This document shows positions 46,339 through 57,685 of a stretch of 64,000 nucleotides of DNA, one piece after another. The notes below the pieces were generated by a model, which worked only from the letters and a program-made list of their open reading frames with translations, was not told the origin of the DNA and did not search any database. This stretch comes from Parasponia andersonii (Eukaryota > Streptophyta > Magnoliopsida > Rosales > Cannabaceae): NCBI GenBank assembly GCA_002914805.1, contig JXTB01000237.1, forward strand, positions 323,298-387,297, in the 5' to 3' direction. A program made the translations under genes and the position numbers. Positions within the stretch are counted from its first letter, which is position 1. Each line of letters starts with the position of its first letter.

Positions 46339-47593
46339 CTAAGTATCCTCTCTCCTCAGCTTGTTTAGAAGAGCTGTAATAAGGGCATCCCTCTTCTCAG
46401 CCCTAGCATCCTCTCTCATCCTTCTCTGCTCCTCTCTCTCTCTCCACCTCCTCTCCATCAACAACCTCTCATTCTCCAAAGCTTCCATCGTCTGCCTCCA
46501 CTCCATCTCCTTCAACCTCCTCTCCTCCTCTCTCGCCTCGAAAGCCTCTCTCCATTGCGCCTCTATTTGCATCTGTTGCTTCATGAAATCCTCCAATATC
46601 TCCCTCAGGTTGTTACTAACTCCACTACTAGAACCGCCACTTCCAAGATTGTTGTTACTACTCTTCAGGAGCTTTTTCTTCTTATTTCTGCTCACGGTAC
46701 TACTTGTGGTAGTATTTCCCTTTTGTTCTCCTTCGCTAATCTCGTCGTTGTCTTCTTCGTCGTCCGAAGATATTACGGCTTTCTTCTTCGACGAGCTTCC
46801 TCCTTCGGCCTCAAGCCACAACATTCTCTGCATCCTTGTCGCGAATATCGCTTGGAGCTCATTGTAAAATGGGAATTGCTGCCTCACAGTCTCGGGCTCC
46901 ATAGTCTCACACCCCTAAATGAAATACACACAAAGTTATTAAATATATATGTATATATTCACCTACCTACCTACCTAGCTTAACCATGAAGCTAAAGGGA
47001 AAAAAAAAAAACTAAACCCAATAACAATCCATCAAATAGGTTTCTAGAATCCAGTAATTAATATTTTCGTATCAAAACAAACAGTATACAAATTTAACTA
47101 AATCAGACGGTTCAAAAAGGTGAATTCCTTATAACACTTTAATAATATAGAATCCATATGAGAAATGAAATCTATCTCGAATATTTTTCGTACCCTACCA
47201 CAGAATAATCCTAGATAGAATCATACATAAATATAGATGGATGAATATATATATATATATATATACCTTGTATCTGGTGACGAGGTTTTTCCACTTGCAC
47301 TTGCACTGTTCGGGGCTGCGATTGAAACCCTTTTCCTTCATTTTGGTAGCGATAACTTCCCAAAGGAGTTTATTCCGTTTGGTTTCCATGAAAGTCTGAT
47401 CGAGCTCGGCTCTGATGATAAGCAACTCTTTCGTCTCTTGCAAACTCCATTGAGGAAACCTATCAGTCACATCTACGCTAACACTGATATTAGGATTCGG
47501 CTGATGATGCTGTTGTTGTTGATGGTGATGAAACTGTTGTTGTTGTTGCTGATGATGATGATGAAGGTTTTGATGGTGATGATGTCCTTCCAT
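46339..47593 (-). CDS. Trihelix transcription factor, GT-3a/GT-3b type
   Basis: Two exons on the minus strand: exon 1 from the ATG at 47593 to 47267, and exon 2 from 46914 to the TAG at 46339-46341, giving 300 residues. The 352-bp intron has AAG/GT and TTTAG/GGG borders and keeps the frame. Residues 4-31 are His/Gln-rich. The trihelix DNA-binding domain spans about 44-112, with the three spaced tryptophans W49, W78 and W102; the phrase TKRNKLLWEVIATKM marks helix 2. The fourth helix is around FPFYNELQAIF (123-133). An acidic SSDDEEDNDE patch lies near 157-166 and a basic NKKKKLLK stretch, a possible nuclear signal, near 185. A charged coiled coil runs from about 210 to the end and is expected to mediate dimerisation. 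GT-3 proteins are nuclear factors known to bind GT-element promoters. The start is the first ATG; its leader is AT-rich. No damage is seen. Whether it is GT-3a or GT-3b I leave open. Confidence 0.95.
46915..47266 (-). other. Intron of the GT-3-like gene
   Basis: GT donor at 47266-47265 directly followed by a (TA)n run (about 47245-47265), and AG acceptor at 46916-46915 preceded by TTTCATTT. The microsatellite abuts the donor site, so its length could vary between individuals. Confidence 0.9.
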
Positions 47594-48505
47594 AACCACA
47601 AAACTTTGAGGAAAAAAAGTATCAACTTTTTTTTCTTTCAGAGAAAATCTTGATCTTTAGTTTTCTAATCTAGGAAAAAAAGTTGAGATAGATTTGAAGA
47701 GAGTATTATTATAAGAGGATGGTGTGAATACAAGGTGTGAATCGTCAATAAGAAAGAAAAAAAAAAGGGAAAAATAAAAAAGGAAAAAAGAAGATTTTCT
47801 CTCTCTTTTTCTAATAAGGTACTGTCAACTGTCAAAGAGACGAGTTTTAGTATTTATTTTCATTTATTATTATATATTCGTTCAGATTTCAGATACTAAA
47901 ATTAACCAAATCAAAGAAAGTTTTCCCTTCTCTTTTTTTTTTTATTTATTTATAAAAATAAATAATAAATGTTTGTCAAATAGGTCCTCCCTATATCTCA
48001 TCTGTCTACGCGGAAACTTCTTCTCTCTCTCTAAAAACATTTTTTTCATTCTCTCTCTATCTTTTTTGTCTATTTCCCCCATTTGTTCCCACTTCTCCTT
48101 GCGTCTACGTGTCGTCACGCTTACGATAAAAAAGTCAATAATTTAGAGATCTTGGGTCTTTATTATCTACGACCAGTTCTACCAAACTTGCACTGCAAGC
48201 TCCTGTTTTTCTCAATTTAGTATTTGTATTTTATTTTAGTTTTTCTTTTCAACTTTCTGGTCTTTTCCCTTTTGACAAGAAAAGGCTTCGAGACCATACT
48301 ATATAGCCCATGAAAATTCTCTTTTTCTTTCCTTTAAAAAAAATAAATTTTTTTTTTGCATGGATAAAGGAGTAAAAAGAGAAATTGAAATTATCTTTTT
48401 ATGCAGGGTCCCGTGGGCGGTCCATTTTATTTGCATATATTACTGATTTATTTAGTAATTTAACTAATTTTTTAATATTAACCTACGCGGTATTCTGTCA
48501 TGTCC
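47594..48505 (-). promoter_or_regulatory. Leader and proximal promoter region of the GT-3-like gene
   Basis: About 900 bp upstream of the ATG without other genes. A minus-strand TATATAATAAT near 47865-47880 is a possible TATA box, which would give a leader of roughly 250 bases. On the plus strand 48000-48080 is CT-rich. CTACGTGTCGTCACG near 48104 holds an ACGT core. Confidence 0.35.
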
Positions 48506-48751
48506 CACGTGTGAGCGCTTACCATCTCTATCCACGTGGCATACATGCAGAGAGATTAGTATTGAAAAAGCGTCGGACCCACCGCGTCTTCTAGTTCACA
48601 CTTACTATCACCTGTTCTTTGGTATGTACCCGAACCATTTGACCCGGGAATTTGATATCATTTTCTAGGCCAATAAATCTAGGACGCGTTGTCGAGCCAG
48701 GGGTAGAACTGTCAATGGGTTTAATTGGTTTCAGCATAAGATTTACACGTG
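48506..48751. promoter_or_regulatory. Cluster of three CACGTG G-boxes
   Basis: CACGTG occurs at 48506-48511, 48533-48538 (as CCACGTGGC, the ABRE/G-box form) and 48746-48751 (ACACGTGG). G-boxes are bound by plant bZIP and bHLH factors in light and abscisic-acid responses. They lie 0.9-1.2 kb upstream of the GT-3-like ATG, and no other gene is near. Confidence 0.5.
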
Positions 48752-50939
48752 GACCGTTGGCAAAGAATGTAGGAAGCTAAGACTTGACCACAAAGTACAT
48801 TTCAGTTACAATGTAATTGGTAAAACCTCTTCAAAATTCAATTATGATCAGATTCTAATTTTATGTGTTAGTAATTTTACATATCCTAACCTTTTGACAC
48901 ATGGTAATAATGGTGAGGTACAAGCATCACAACGCTAATAAAAGTGCGGCACTTATATATAAATAAATGTAAAACCACCATTATATCAAAAAAAAAAAAA
49001 AAAAAAAACCACCATATGTGTCTTCTAAAATTAATTTTTATTTAATATATGGTTTAAGATTTTTCAATTGAAAACATTCACTATCAATTAATAGAATGAT
49101 TCTGAATACTTTTAATGTGTCTCAATTCTCATTGTGTGATATTTTTGGTTACAATTAGGTGTTTAATAAACCTATTTTTTGTTTTGAGAAGCTAAACGAA
49201 TCGAATTCTCAGCTTCTCCATTTTTTAAGAAGTTCAGCAATATAAAATTGGCCCGATAATTTTTTTAACCCTATTATAGAGTACTGAAGTTGTATATAAT
49301 TCTAACGAGAGTATTTATGATAATTGGCCCTAATTTTATTTGAAAAAAGTAGTTAGTCACTTAGTCCATTGTATTAGTTCGTGTCACCACGCGGGATGAG
49401 GGGACTCTTAAGTCCTTACCGTCTTAAGAGAAATTGAAATCCAAATCCAAATGGATGGGTATGGCTATGAAGTGGTAAAATATTGTTTTCAATTGGCCAT
49501 ACGTCTTGTGGATTTCTAAATTCTAATGGTGTGACCAGGTGAAAGCCAATTGTTTTCAATGGCCAGTACCGTCATTGACTTTCTCTTATATGCCCTTCTA
49601 CCGCGTTAACTCCTTTATACATGTACTACTTTAACAAAAAGCATATATTATAATTAAACCCCACTCGTAAATATAAAAATACGGATTGCCAATTTCATAA
49701 ACATCGAGAAGAAATAATTAAAACAGTAATAAAATCCCACTAGTACACCATTTTCACATTAGATATATCATGATGACTACTAAATTACAAATTATGAGCT
49801 TCTCACTTGTAATTAGAGTGTAGTTTTTGATAAAAATATGTCAGATTTTTTATGAAAAAAAATTATTTCCTTTACAATTAATGTAAAAGTTGAAGTAATG
49901 GAGGAAAGAACAAAGTATTTGTCGTCGGGTTTGCTTTTAAGCTTGAAATAGATTGAGAAGAACATATGACAAAGAGATTTCGATAAGACATAATTAATGA
50001 TTTCACAAAAAATAAAAATAAAAAAGGCAAAAGGACAGATACAAGTTTAATTAGGAATATTCTAATTGAATCTGACTTATCATTTATGACAAAAGATTTT
50101 GCATTCTGTTAGAAAGGCCGCGGGTGATTGATTGGCGGTGGGTTTTTTTTTTCCCTTCTTTTTTTTTTATAGACCATCGTTTAGTACTCTTGGATCCTTA
50201 TAATCTTAGGTAGTAGGTCATGTTGGGAATGAATAATAGAACATAGGAAAGAGAGGAAAATAGAATTAATGGAAGAGATGCCTTCTGATATTTTTCTATA
50301 CTTTTGTATAATTTGTATACTTTTATAAAATCATGTCTCTTGTTTATTTGGAAAAAAGGATAAGAGAAAATATGAAAAGACGAAAAATTATATTTATACA
50401 TTTTCTTTGAAATTTCATATTTGGATCTCATCTTTGAGTTTTTTTTTTTTTTTCAAAATGAGAGAGAGAAAAGAAAAGATGACTTAGTAAATTTACTTGA
50501 TTTATATTACATTCGATATTTTCTCCTCCACCATTTTCTTAATATTGGAAGGACCAAAATGTGGGTTCTATTAGTAATTTCCAATCCCTATTCTATTTAT
50601 TCCTTCTAGGCCCCTCAATAAATTATCAATTTCATCCATCAGACCATAAATTTATAGAATATTCACACAGGGACACACGTTTGTTTGAAGGTCCGGGGAT
50701 TCATCTTCTAGCTAAATCCAACATGGTTAGATTAGGACCTATAGCTTTGATACTAATTGTTATGACCCGGTGTTCCATTTGAAAAGATTAATGTCTTTCT
50801 CATCTCTCTGTCTAATATCAAACTTTGTTTGCATATCCACTACCTCCTAGATAGTCCCTCCTAAGTCTTAACAAACAAACACAATCTATAATTAACAACT
50901 AATTTTCTCACCACATTTACTCCATTCATTTTATTTAAA
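48752..50939. other. Intergenic, no gene seen
   Basis: AT-rich, with a poly(A) run at about 48988-49008. CTTTGATACTAATTGTTATG near 50741 resembles, on the minus strand, a tRNA-Met primer site next to an LTR end, but I find no element to go with it. Confidence 0.4.
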
Positions 50940-53900
50940 CTAATCCCATGTTTTTTTTATATCAAATGATTTGACATAATGGATAAAAATAAATAAATTT
51001 AATATAGAAACAAGACAATTATCATATATACAATTTCCCACTAAATGAGTTTGGAATAATAGAGACAAAATTTGGACTTCTAGAAAATTAGGATATTCAA
51101 TTGGACGAACATTTTACGTCCACACTAGTTCTGGAGAATTATATTATCTAAAATTATTACTAAATCATCAAAAAGATGCAACAACTTTTGAATCTATACG
51201 AACTATTAATGGTGTAACATACCCAACAAATCAAACAGCATGTAATGCATTAGGTCTATTAGGAAATGATAAAGAATGGAATCAATCAATATTAGAGGCC
51301 TTATCTTATCTTGGTCAACACCGCATTAATTACGACAATTATTCACCATAATCTTACTATTTTGTAATGTAAATAACCTAACAACATTACTTGAAAATTA
51401 TTGGAAACTTATGACACAAGATATTTTATATAGAACAAAAACTTTGTTCAATAATCCGAATTTCCAATTTTCAAATATGAATTATATAATTATGTATTAT
51501 ATGAATTAGAAAAATAATTAAATTTAAATTCATCTACTTTAACAAATTTTAATCTACCACTACCAGCATGAACATTAATTGACGATTTAAATAATAAACT
51601 TTTGCGAGAAGAATTAGATTATAACATTAATAAACTAAAAGAAGAAAACGTTATCTAAGAAAAAAAAATTAAATAATGAACAATGCTATATCTATGAAAA
51701 AATTATAGATTCATTATACAATAAGAAAAAAAAATTATTCTTTATTTATGGACACAAAGCCATAGGGAAAACTTATTTATAGAATACGATTATTATGAAA
51801 ATTAGATCGAATAACAGAATTGTTTTAGCTATTGCATCAGGTGAAATAGCTTCATTATTATTACCTAAAGACAGAACCGTACATTCAAGATTCCGAATGC
51901 CTTTATCAACTGATAAATTTTTCACCTGTCATATCAAAAAAGGAACTCAATTAGCAAAATTAATAGAAAAAACAACGCTTATATTATGGGATGAAGCACC
52001 AATGAATAACAAACACTGTTTCAGAGCTTTGGATAAGACACTACAAAATCTAAACAATAATTTTGTCCAACCTTTTGGAAGAATAACAATCATATTAGGT
52101 GGTGATTTCTGACAAATTTTACCTGTTATACCTGATAGAACACAAGAAGATATAATAAATACAAGTATAAATAATTCTTACCTATGACCATACTTTAAAT
52201 TATTATCATTAACAGAAAATATGAGATTAAAAAACCCTAATACTACACAACAATTTTAATGGTATACCACCACATAAATTGAATTTTAAAGAAGGAACAC
52301 AAAGAATGTTATTAAGAAATTTAAATCAATCAATGGAATTATGTAATAGCACAAAACTTATGAATACATAATTAACAAATAAAATCATACAAGATCAAAT
52401 TATAAATTCAAATAATGAAAACGAAAAGACATACATTCCAAGAATATAAATAATTGTAAACGAATCCAAATGGCCATTTACTTTAAAAAGGCGACAATTT
52501 CCTATAAAAACCTATTATACAATGACAATAAATAAAAGCCAAGGACAATCACTAAATAAAATAGGTATTTATTTAGAAAATGAAATCTTTACACATGGTC
52601 AATTATACGTAGATCTGTCCCGAATAACAATCCCAAAATGACTATATATATTAATAAATGAATCCACTAATAAATATCTAGCACATATTAAAAATATAGT
52701 TTACAAAAAAAATTTACATAACATTACATAAGTATAACAATTACACTATCAATTTAGCATTATTAAAATATTATTCTAACATGAATTTATATATGCATCT
52801 TCTTGACGCTTTATATATCAACATTTCAAATATTCTTAATACAATTTTAATGTTATTAAATTTTTTTATTTTGTAGTTAAAATAAAAAATGGGGCAGAAT
52901 GGTAATACCAATATGATCTCTCAAACCAAACGAGGTTTATGCAGCAATAGAAGCTCACATTAGTCGACTGTGGCATAACAATGACTATATAACTGGATGA
53001 CTGATAAGTCTCGATTATATTTTAGTAGATCATGAAGTAAAAAACACCATTAAATTATCTTATCTCATACTCCATTATAATTTAGTACAATTAATATATA
53101 CATATTTTTGTCTTTAATTTCACAAAACAACGCATAATAATTAAATATTTTTTTTAAAAAATACAACATGAAGTAATTTATGGAACAACTAGAGGTCGAG
53201 ATGCAAATTATATATCACAACAAATAGCTAAAGGAGAATTATATCAAATTACCAATTTCAATGTAGCACTGAACAAATTAAAATATAATATTGTTCCTCA
53301 TACTGTAATGTTACAATTTGCTAGAACATCTTTTGCTCCAGCGACAATATTAACAACAAACATTCCAATGCACAAATTTTATTTTATAAATTTTAACCAA
53401 TTAGCATCAAGGATAGATGTTTATGATATATTATCAGGTACTATTAATTACAATATTATTTCCTTATTAACATATACCAATATTTATTCAAATTTACTAA
53501 TATCAATTTCCTCCCATTGACACCAGATATTGTAGGAATATTGACAGAGATACAGGACTTGGAAAAAGCATATGTCAAAAGCAAAAAATATACCGAGACG
53601 AACACTCACAATATAAAATATCAGGTAATTAATTAATTTATTACAAAAAATTTATATATGAAAAAAACCTTTACTCTTTATTCTAATCATACACTAACAT
53701 CACTCGATTTAATTGTAGGAGCGAAAAATTATAAATCACTTTATAGGGAAAAACAACGAAAAGCTTAAACCTAGATATTGTAAAAACTATAGAAGAGCCA
53801 ATTATAACTATTTTTACAGCTATGACAATAAAATAATATTTAAGTAATTAATATCTACATTTAACAACTTTAAACAAAAACATTTTTATACTTTAACTAA

Positions 53901-55000
53901 ATAATTGCTACCACAAATTTTTATATAAAACAAGAAATACATATGCAGCCAGCATAAGTGTAACAAGATACTATACAAATATAAACATACCAGAAGTTAA
54001 TGCACTAAAAACAAGGTAATAATTAACCTTAATATTATTTTTTATTTAAAAAATCATAGAACAAAAAAAATATCATATTTTATTTACTTTTATTAAACAT
54101 TATAATTTTTTATATTTTTTCCCTTTAACCAATCTATTATTTAGGTTTCAATATACGACGAATACATCGAATTCCTACCAACTCCTATTCCAAGATGCAT
54201 ACAACTGCTAGAATAACAAAAATTACAAAATAGGAAAACAATTGCTAGATTAAATTAGCTAAATCTCTTGACACAACAGGTCAACAAAAATACGATAACA
54301 TTAATAAAAAAATCATTATACAGTATAATTTATATTAATATCAAATTTTTTTCCTCTACCTCTAGGGAATCAAATTTATAGTAAAAACAACAATATTCAA
54401 ATTTATAATACATCAAGGTTGGTATTACAACTCTTACCACTAATAATCTAGATAAATTCGAGAAACAAAAAGTGGATGGTGGTGCGATACACATGGTCAT
54501 CTCTCATCAACACCAATTCCATAGTAAAAAATATAATTTAATAACTCATATTAATACTTTTTTAATTAACTACCCTATATAAAAGAACAAATCTCAAATC
54601 ATTAGTCATTAATTAAATTATTCATTTTTTAATTTCTTTCGTATTATTGTCTTAATAAGTATAAATTAAATACTAGAATACAAGACGAGATAGGATTCAC
54701 CATCATAACAATTTTTGGGAAAACAATCCAAATTTTGATCAAAAGACCATGTTCCGCATTGACAATATAAGAAGGCTATACCGATTCAACAATATTGTCA
54801 CTGGTAATTGAACAACTATGTGGATAAACAAAAATATTTCAATTTTTTTTTTCAGAACAAGGAGAGCTTTAATTAACATAATTGTGTCAAAAATATTTGA
54901 TAATGATGAATCAACTCCATTGGCAACTAGCACCACCAAACATCCAGAAAACAGAAACAATGCCAATGATACCACTGGATCCAAAAACACCTGACTCTAA
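50940..55000 (+). mobile_element. Decayed Helitron: helicase and RPA-like remnants
   Basis: Frames on the plus strand carry, in order, the region before the helicase (about 51050-51350, with YYLKLLLNHQKDATTFES and CNALGLLGNDKEW), a Pif1-type helicase and RPA-like pieces. The helicase has a degenerate Walker A GHKAIGKTYL at about 51745, Walker B WDEAPM at about 51985, GGDF near 52100, and [17 protein letters not shown] near 52521 followed by YVDLSR. Downstream are replication-protein-A-like pieces (53170-53520, with GTTRGRDANY and ARTSFAPATIL; and about 54380-54510). Plant Helitrons are known to carry Rep-helicase and RPA genes. The Rep nuclease is not visible, so the 5' part is missing or decayed. 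The longest open piece is 51795-52112, and all others have frequent stops. I could not fix the TC start or the hairpin-CTRR end. Confidence 0.85.
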
Positions 55001-56139
55001 AAAAATCCAAAAAATGTAAAAATTTATTACCAATTTATACTTAATACAATAAAACACAGAATATATTTATTATAATTAAACTAGTAACATATCTTTTTTA
55101 TACTTCAAATAAAAAACAACGTCAACAAAATGAAAATTAGTCAGGTAATTAATTTATCTAAAATTAAAAACTAAATAAAAAAATTATAATATTCTTCTTT
55201 GCAAAAAAACTTAATTATATCTTTTCTTATTTGTTATTATAATATTTATTAAGACAAACAAAAACTATAATGCAGATCGTCAAATTATTATAATACAAAA
55301 ATAATTTGTAATATTTTAAACAATATATTATTATATGTTACAAAAACATCGTATTAATGTAAAATATCATTATTTATTATAAATATATAATAACTATTTT
55401 ATAAAAAATAATTTATATTTAATCTACAATAAAAATACAATTAATGAAACATAATATTCCGTACTAAATTTATAGTAGAATCACACGATATTCCGTACTA
55501 AAGCTACAAGGCTCGTTAATACTGATCAAACTTACAGCCACGTCACAAACCAAACTAATTCTTGTCAAAATTAATGATGCTGATCACTAGACTAGAGTAC
55601 TTGATTTGCGAACTTCAATACCAATTAATCATTAAATAAGTTATAAGGTAATAGAAATTCAATTGTGCTTTTGTCTTTCAAGACGTGAAACATACATAGG
55701 TGCAATTTCCCAAATCCCGCGGTGGCTTTCGTACGTGACTTTTTTGTTCCTTCTTTGTTTTCTTTATTTGGGTTCTCCGAAATTACCAAAAGAAGTTAAT
55801 TACTTAATATAATGAGCTGGCGACACTTTCCACGATTTGGTAGCTAGATTCGATAGGAGCGACATTTGTAAAGTCAAAACTCACAGATGGTCTAGTTTGT
55901 GAAGTCTTTGTAGGTGTTCTCTTATAAGACTATATATTGCACACGTTCGCTAAATTTTTTTTCTTTTAAGAAAAAAAAAAGAGAATGGAACGTCCAGCAT
56001 GACAAGCTTCTTTAAGCGTGATTATAAGTGCATCTAATCTCCACATCGGAAATATTTATTGTGGATCTGTCTTTTAAGAAATCCTATCTCACCAAGTGAT
56101 AAAGCATATTATCTTAATTTTACCGAATAAAATAATAAG
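55001..56139. other. Intergenic, no gene seen
   Basis: Very AT-rich to about 55500. The phrase ATATTCCGTACTAAA occurs twice (near 55457 and 55490). From 55660 the composition is more balanced but no coding frame stands out. Confidence 0.4.
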
Positions 56140-56277
56140 GGTCCCGCTACAAGAGGGTCAGATACAAATAAATTTTTTTTTAAGTGAAATTTAATTAACG
56201 ACCCCTTATTACAAGTTCGAACTGGCGACATTGAAGTAGCAGGGGTTCCGCCGCTAAGCCACCCAGTGGGGCCCACG
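56140..56277 (-). mobile_element. tRNA-derived SINE fragment
   Basis: Minus-strand sequence from about 56277 contains TGGCTTAGCGG (56251-56261), an exact match to the Pol III A-box form TRGCNNAGYGG. Then 27 bases further on is CCAGTTCGAACTTG (56211-56224), a close B-box. The spacing of about 35 bases and the following A-rich tract (near 56175) fit a tRNA-related SINE head and tail. It is too diverged for a functional tRNA: there is no proper acceptor or anticodon stem. Confidence 0.6.
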
Positions 56278-57061
56278 TTCACCACTTAGGGTCATATGTT
56301 AGTTGCATGGCTCGTGTTGTTTTGGATTTCCCTTCACCGGCAAAAACGACTTTTCCAAGAGTCTTTTCCTAAACGCCATATATAGTCGAAATTAGCTAGA
56401 AAGTGTTTTAAAGAGGCAAATTTATTACAGTTGTTTTGGCCAATATTTCTTTGAGTTTTGTATGAAATTAAAGTCTTTGTTTGTCGTATATTGGAAAAAT
56501 TAAGGGGGTAAAAAATAGAAAGGGGTACGGCGGGGAAAATGAGATGTTAAATTGTTTGTAAGATAGGAAAATGCGAAATTTCAAAAGATATATGAGGTGT
56601 GTGGATCTTAATTTCGAGGGTTGTCTACTAAAACAAATAAGTTATATTCAACAAGTGTACTTTTATATTAAGAAAATTTGACTTATTGTCTTGTAGCTTT
56701 TTTTTCCCCCCCTATTTTTTCGTTGCTGGGGACGCGGGGACGGGAGATTTTGTATTATTTCCCCTGTTACATACTGTGTGTTTGTTAATAATATTCCTCA
56801 GACTTTGTAATAATCAATACATAAAGGTCCCAATGCATCCTTTTTTTTTTTTTTTTCAGTATATAACTTACCACAAAATACAAAATATCTCTATTATTTT
56901 AAGGCAATGTAGTCTGATTTAACTAGTGGGATGTACGTGAATATAAGATACGGAAAATTAAGAGAACTGATCACGTTCTTATATTGGATTTATTTTGACT
57001 TTGATCATTAGTTGGTTTCTTTGTTATTTAAGGCATTTTGTCATCGTTTGTTTTCACAGTT
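56278..57061. other. Intergenic, no gene seen
   Basis: AT-rich with T-runs near 56700 and 56840. No motif worth naming. Confidence 0.4.
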
Positions 57062-57172
57062 TAATTTTTTTTTTTTTTTGGATAATAAGAGTCTGCATAA
57101 AAAGAAGAAAAAGACAGGAAGCTTGACAGCCCCAAACCGGCAACTAAAACAAAAGTGGCCAGTAAAACTACG

Positions 57173-57260
57173 TAGCCCAAATCAAAATACAATTTGGAAT
57201 TGAACACAGAGGGTTTTACTTAGCCCCAATCAAAATACAATTTGGAATTGAACACAGAGG
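57173..57260. repeat. 48-bp tandem duplication near the LINE 3' end
   Basis: TAGCCC(A/C)AATCAAAATACAA followed by TTTGGAATTGAACACAGAGG occurs at 57173 and 57221 with one visible difference. Confidence 0.9.
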
Positions 57261-57475
57261 AAAGATACCAAAAGACTGAGTACTCGTAGCCCAAGCTGCC
57301 AAATTATGAGCATGAGTATTAGCTTGTCGGTGGATGTGGCACAATTCTCAGCACTTATTATGCCTTAATAAATTCCTAGATTCATTGATCAGTTCTATTA
57401 TTTCTCAAAGAACTTCTTCAATTAATCCTAAAAAATAATCGACGACTTCCTTGCAGTCCGATTCTATCACAAGTA

Positions 57476-57685
57476 CCTCTTATCTGTTAGAGATGGCCAA
57501 ATTGACTGTCGATAGAATGGCTTAAGCTTCAGTAACATGAGGGTTGGTGCAATTCAGTTTTAGTGCAAAACATGTAACCACCTCTTATCTGTTAGAGATG
57601 GCCAAATTGACTGTCGATAGAATGGCTTGAGCTTCAGTAACATGAGGGTTGGTGCAATTCAATTTTAGTGCAAAACATGTAACCA
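57476..57685. repeat. 105-bp tandem duplication inside the LINE RNase H
   Basis: CCTCTTATCTGTTAGAGATG starts both units (57476 and 57581). They differ at only about two positions, so the duplication is far younger than the element. The length is 35 codons, which keeps the frame. Confidence 0.93.

Noticed and set aside
46361-46983. Long plus-strand frames across the GT-3 exon 2
   Set aside because: They are shadows of the minus-strand gene, whose frame, splice sites and domain order fit a known family.
50741-50775. LTR end with tRNA-Met primer site on the minus strand
   Set aside because: The motif is suggestive but no LTR pair or coding part accompanies it.
54739-54990. Hydrophobic 83-codon minus-strand protein
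   Set aside because: It is the complement of the Helitron tail, where the plus strand gives the more plausible polar protein remnant.
56206-56277. Functional tRNA gene
   Set aside because: A- and B-boxes are present but no acceptor or anticodon stem can be formed; SINE fits better.
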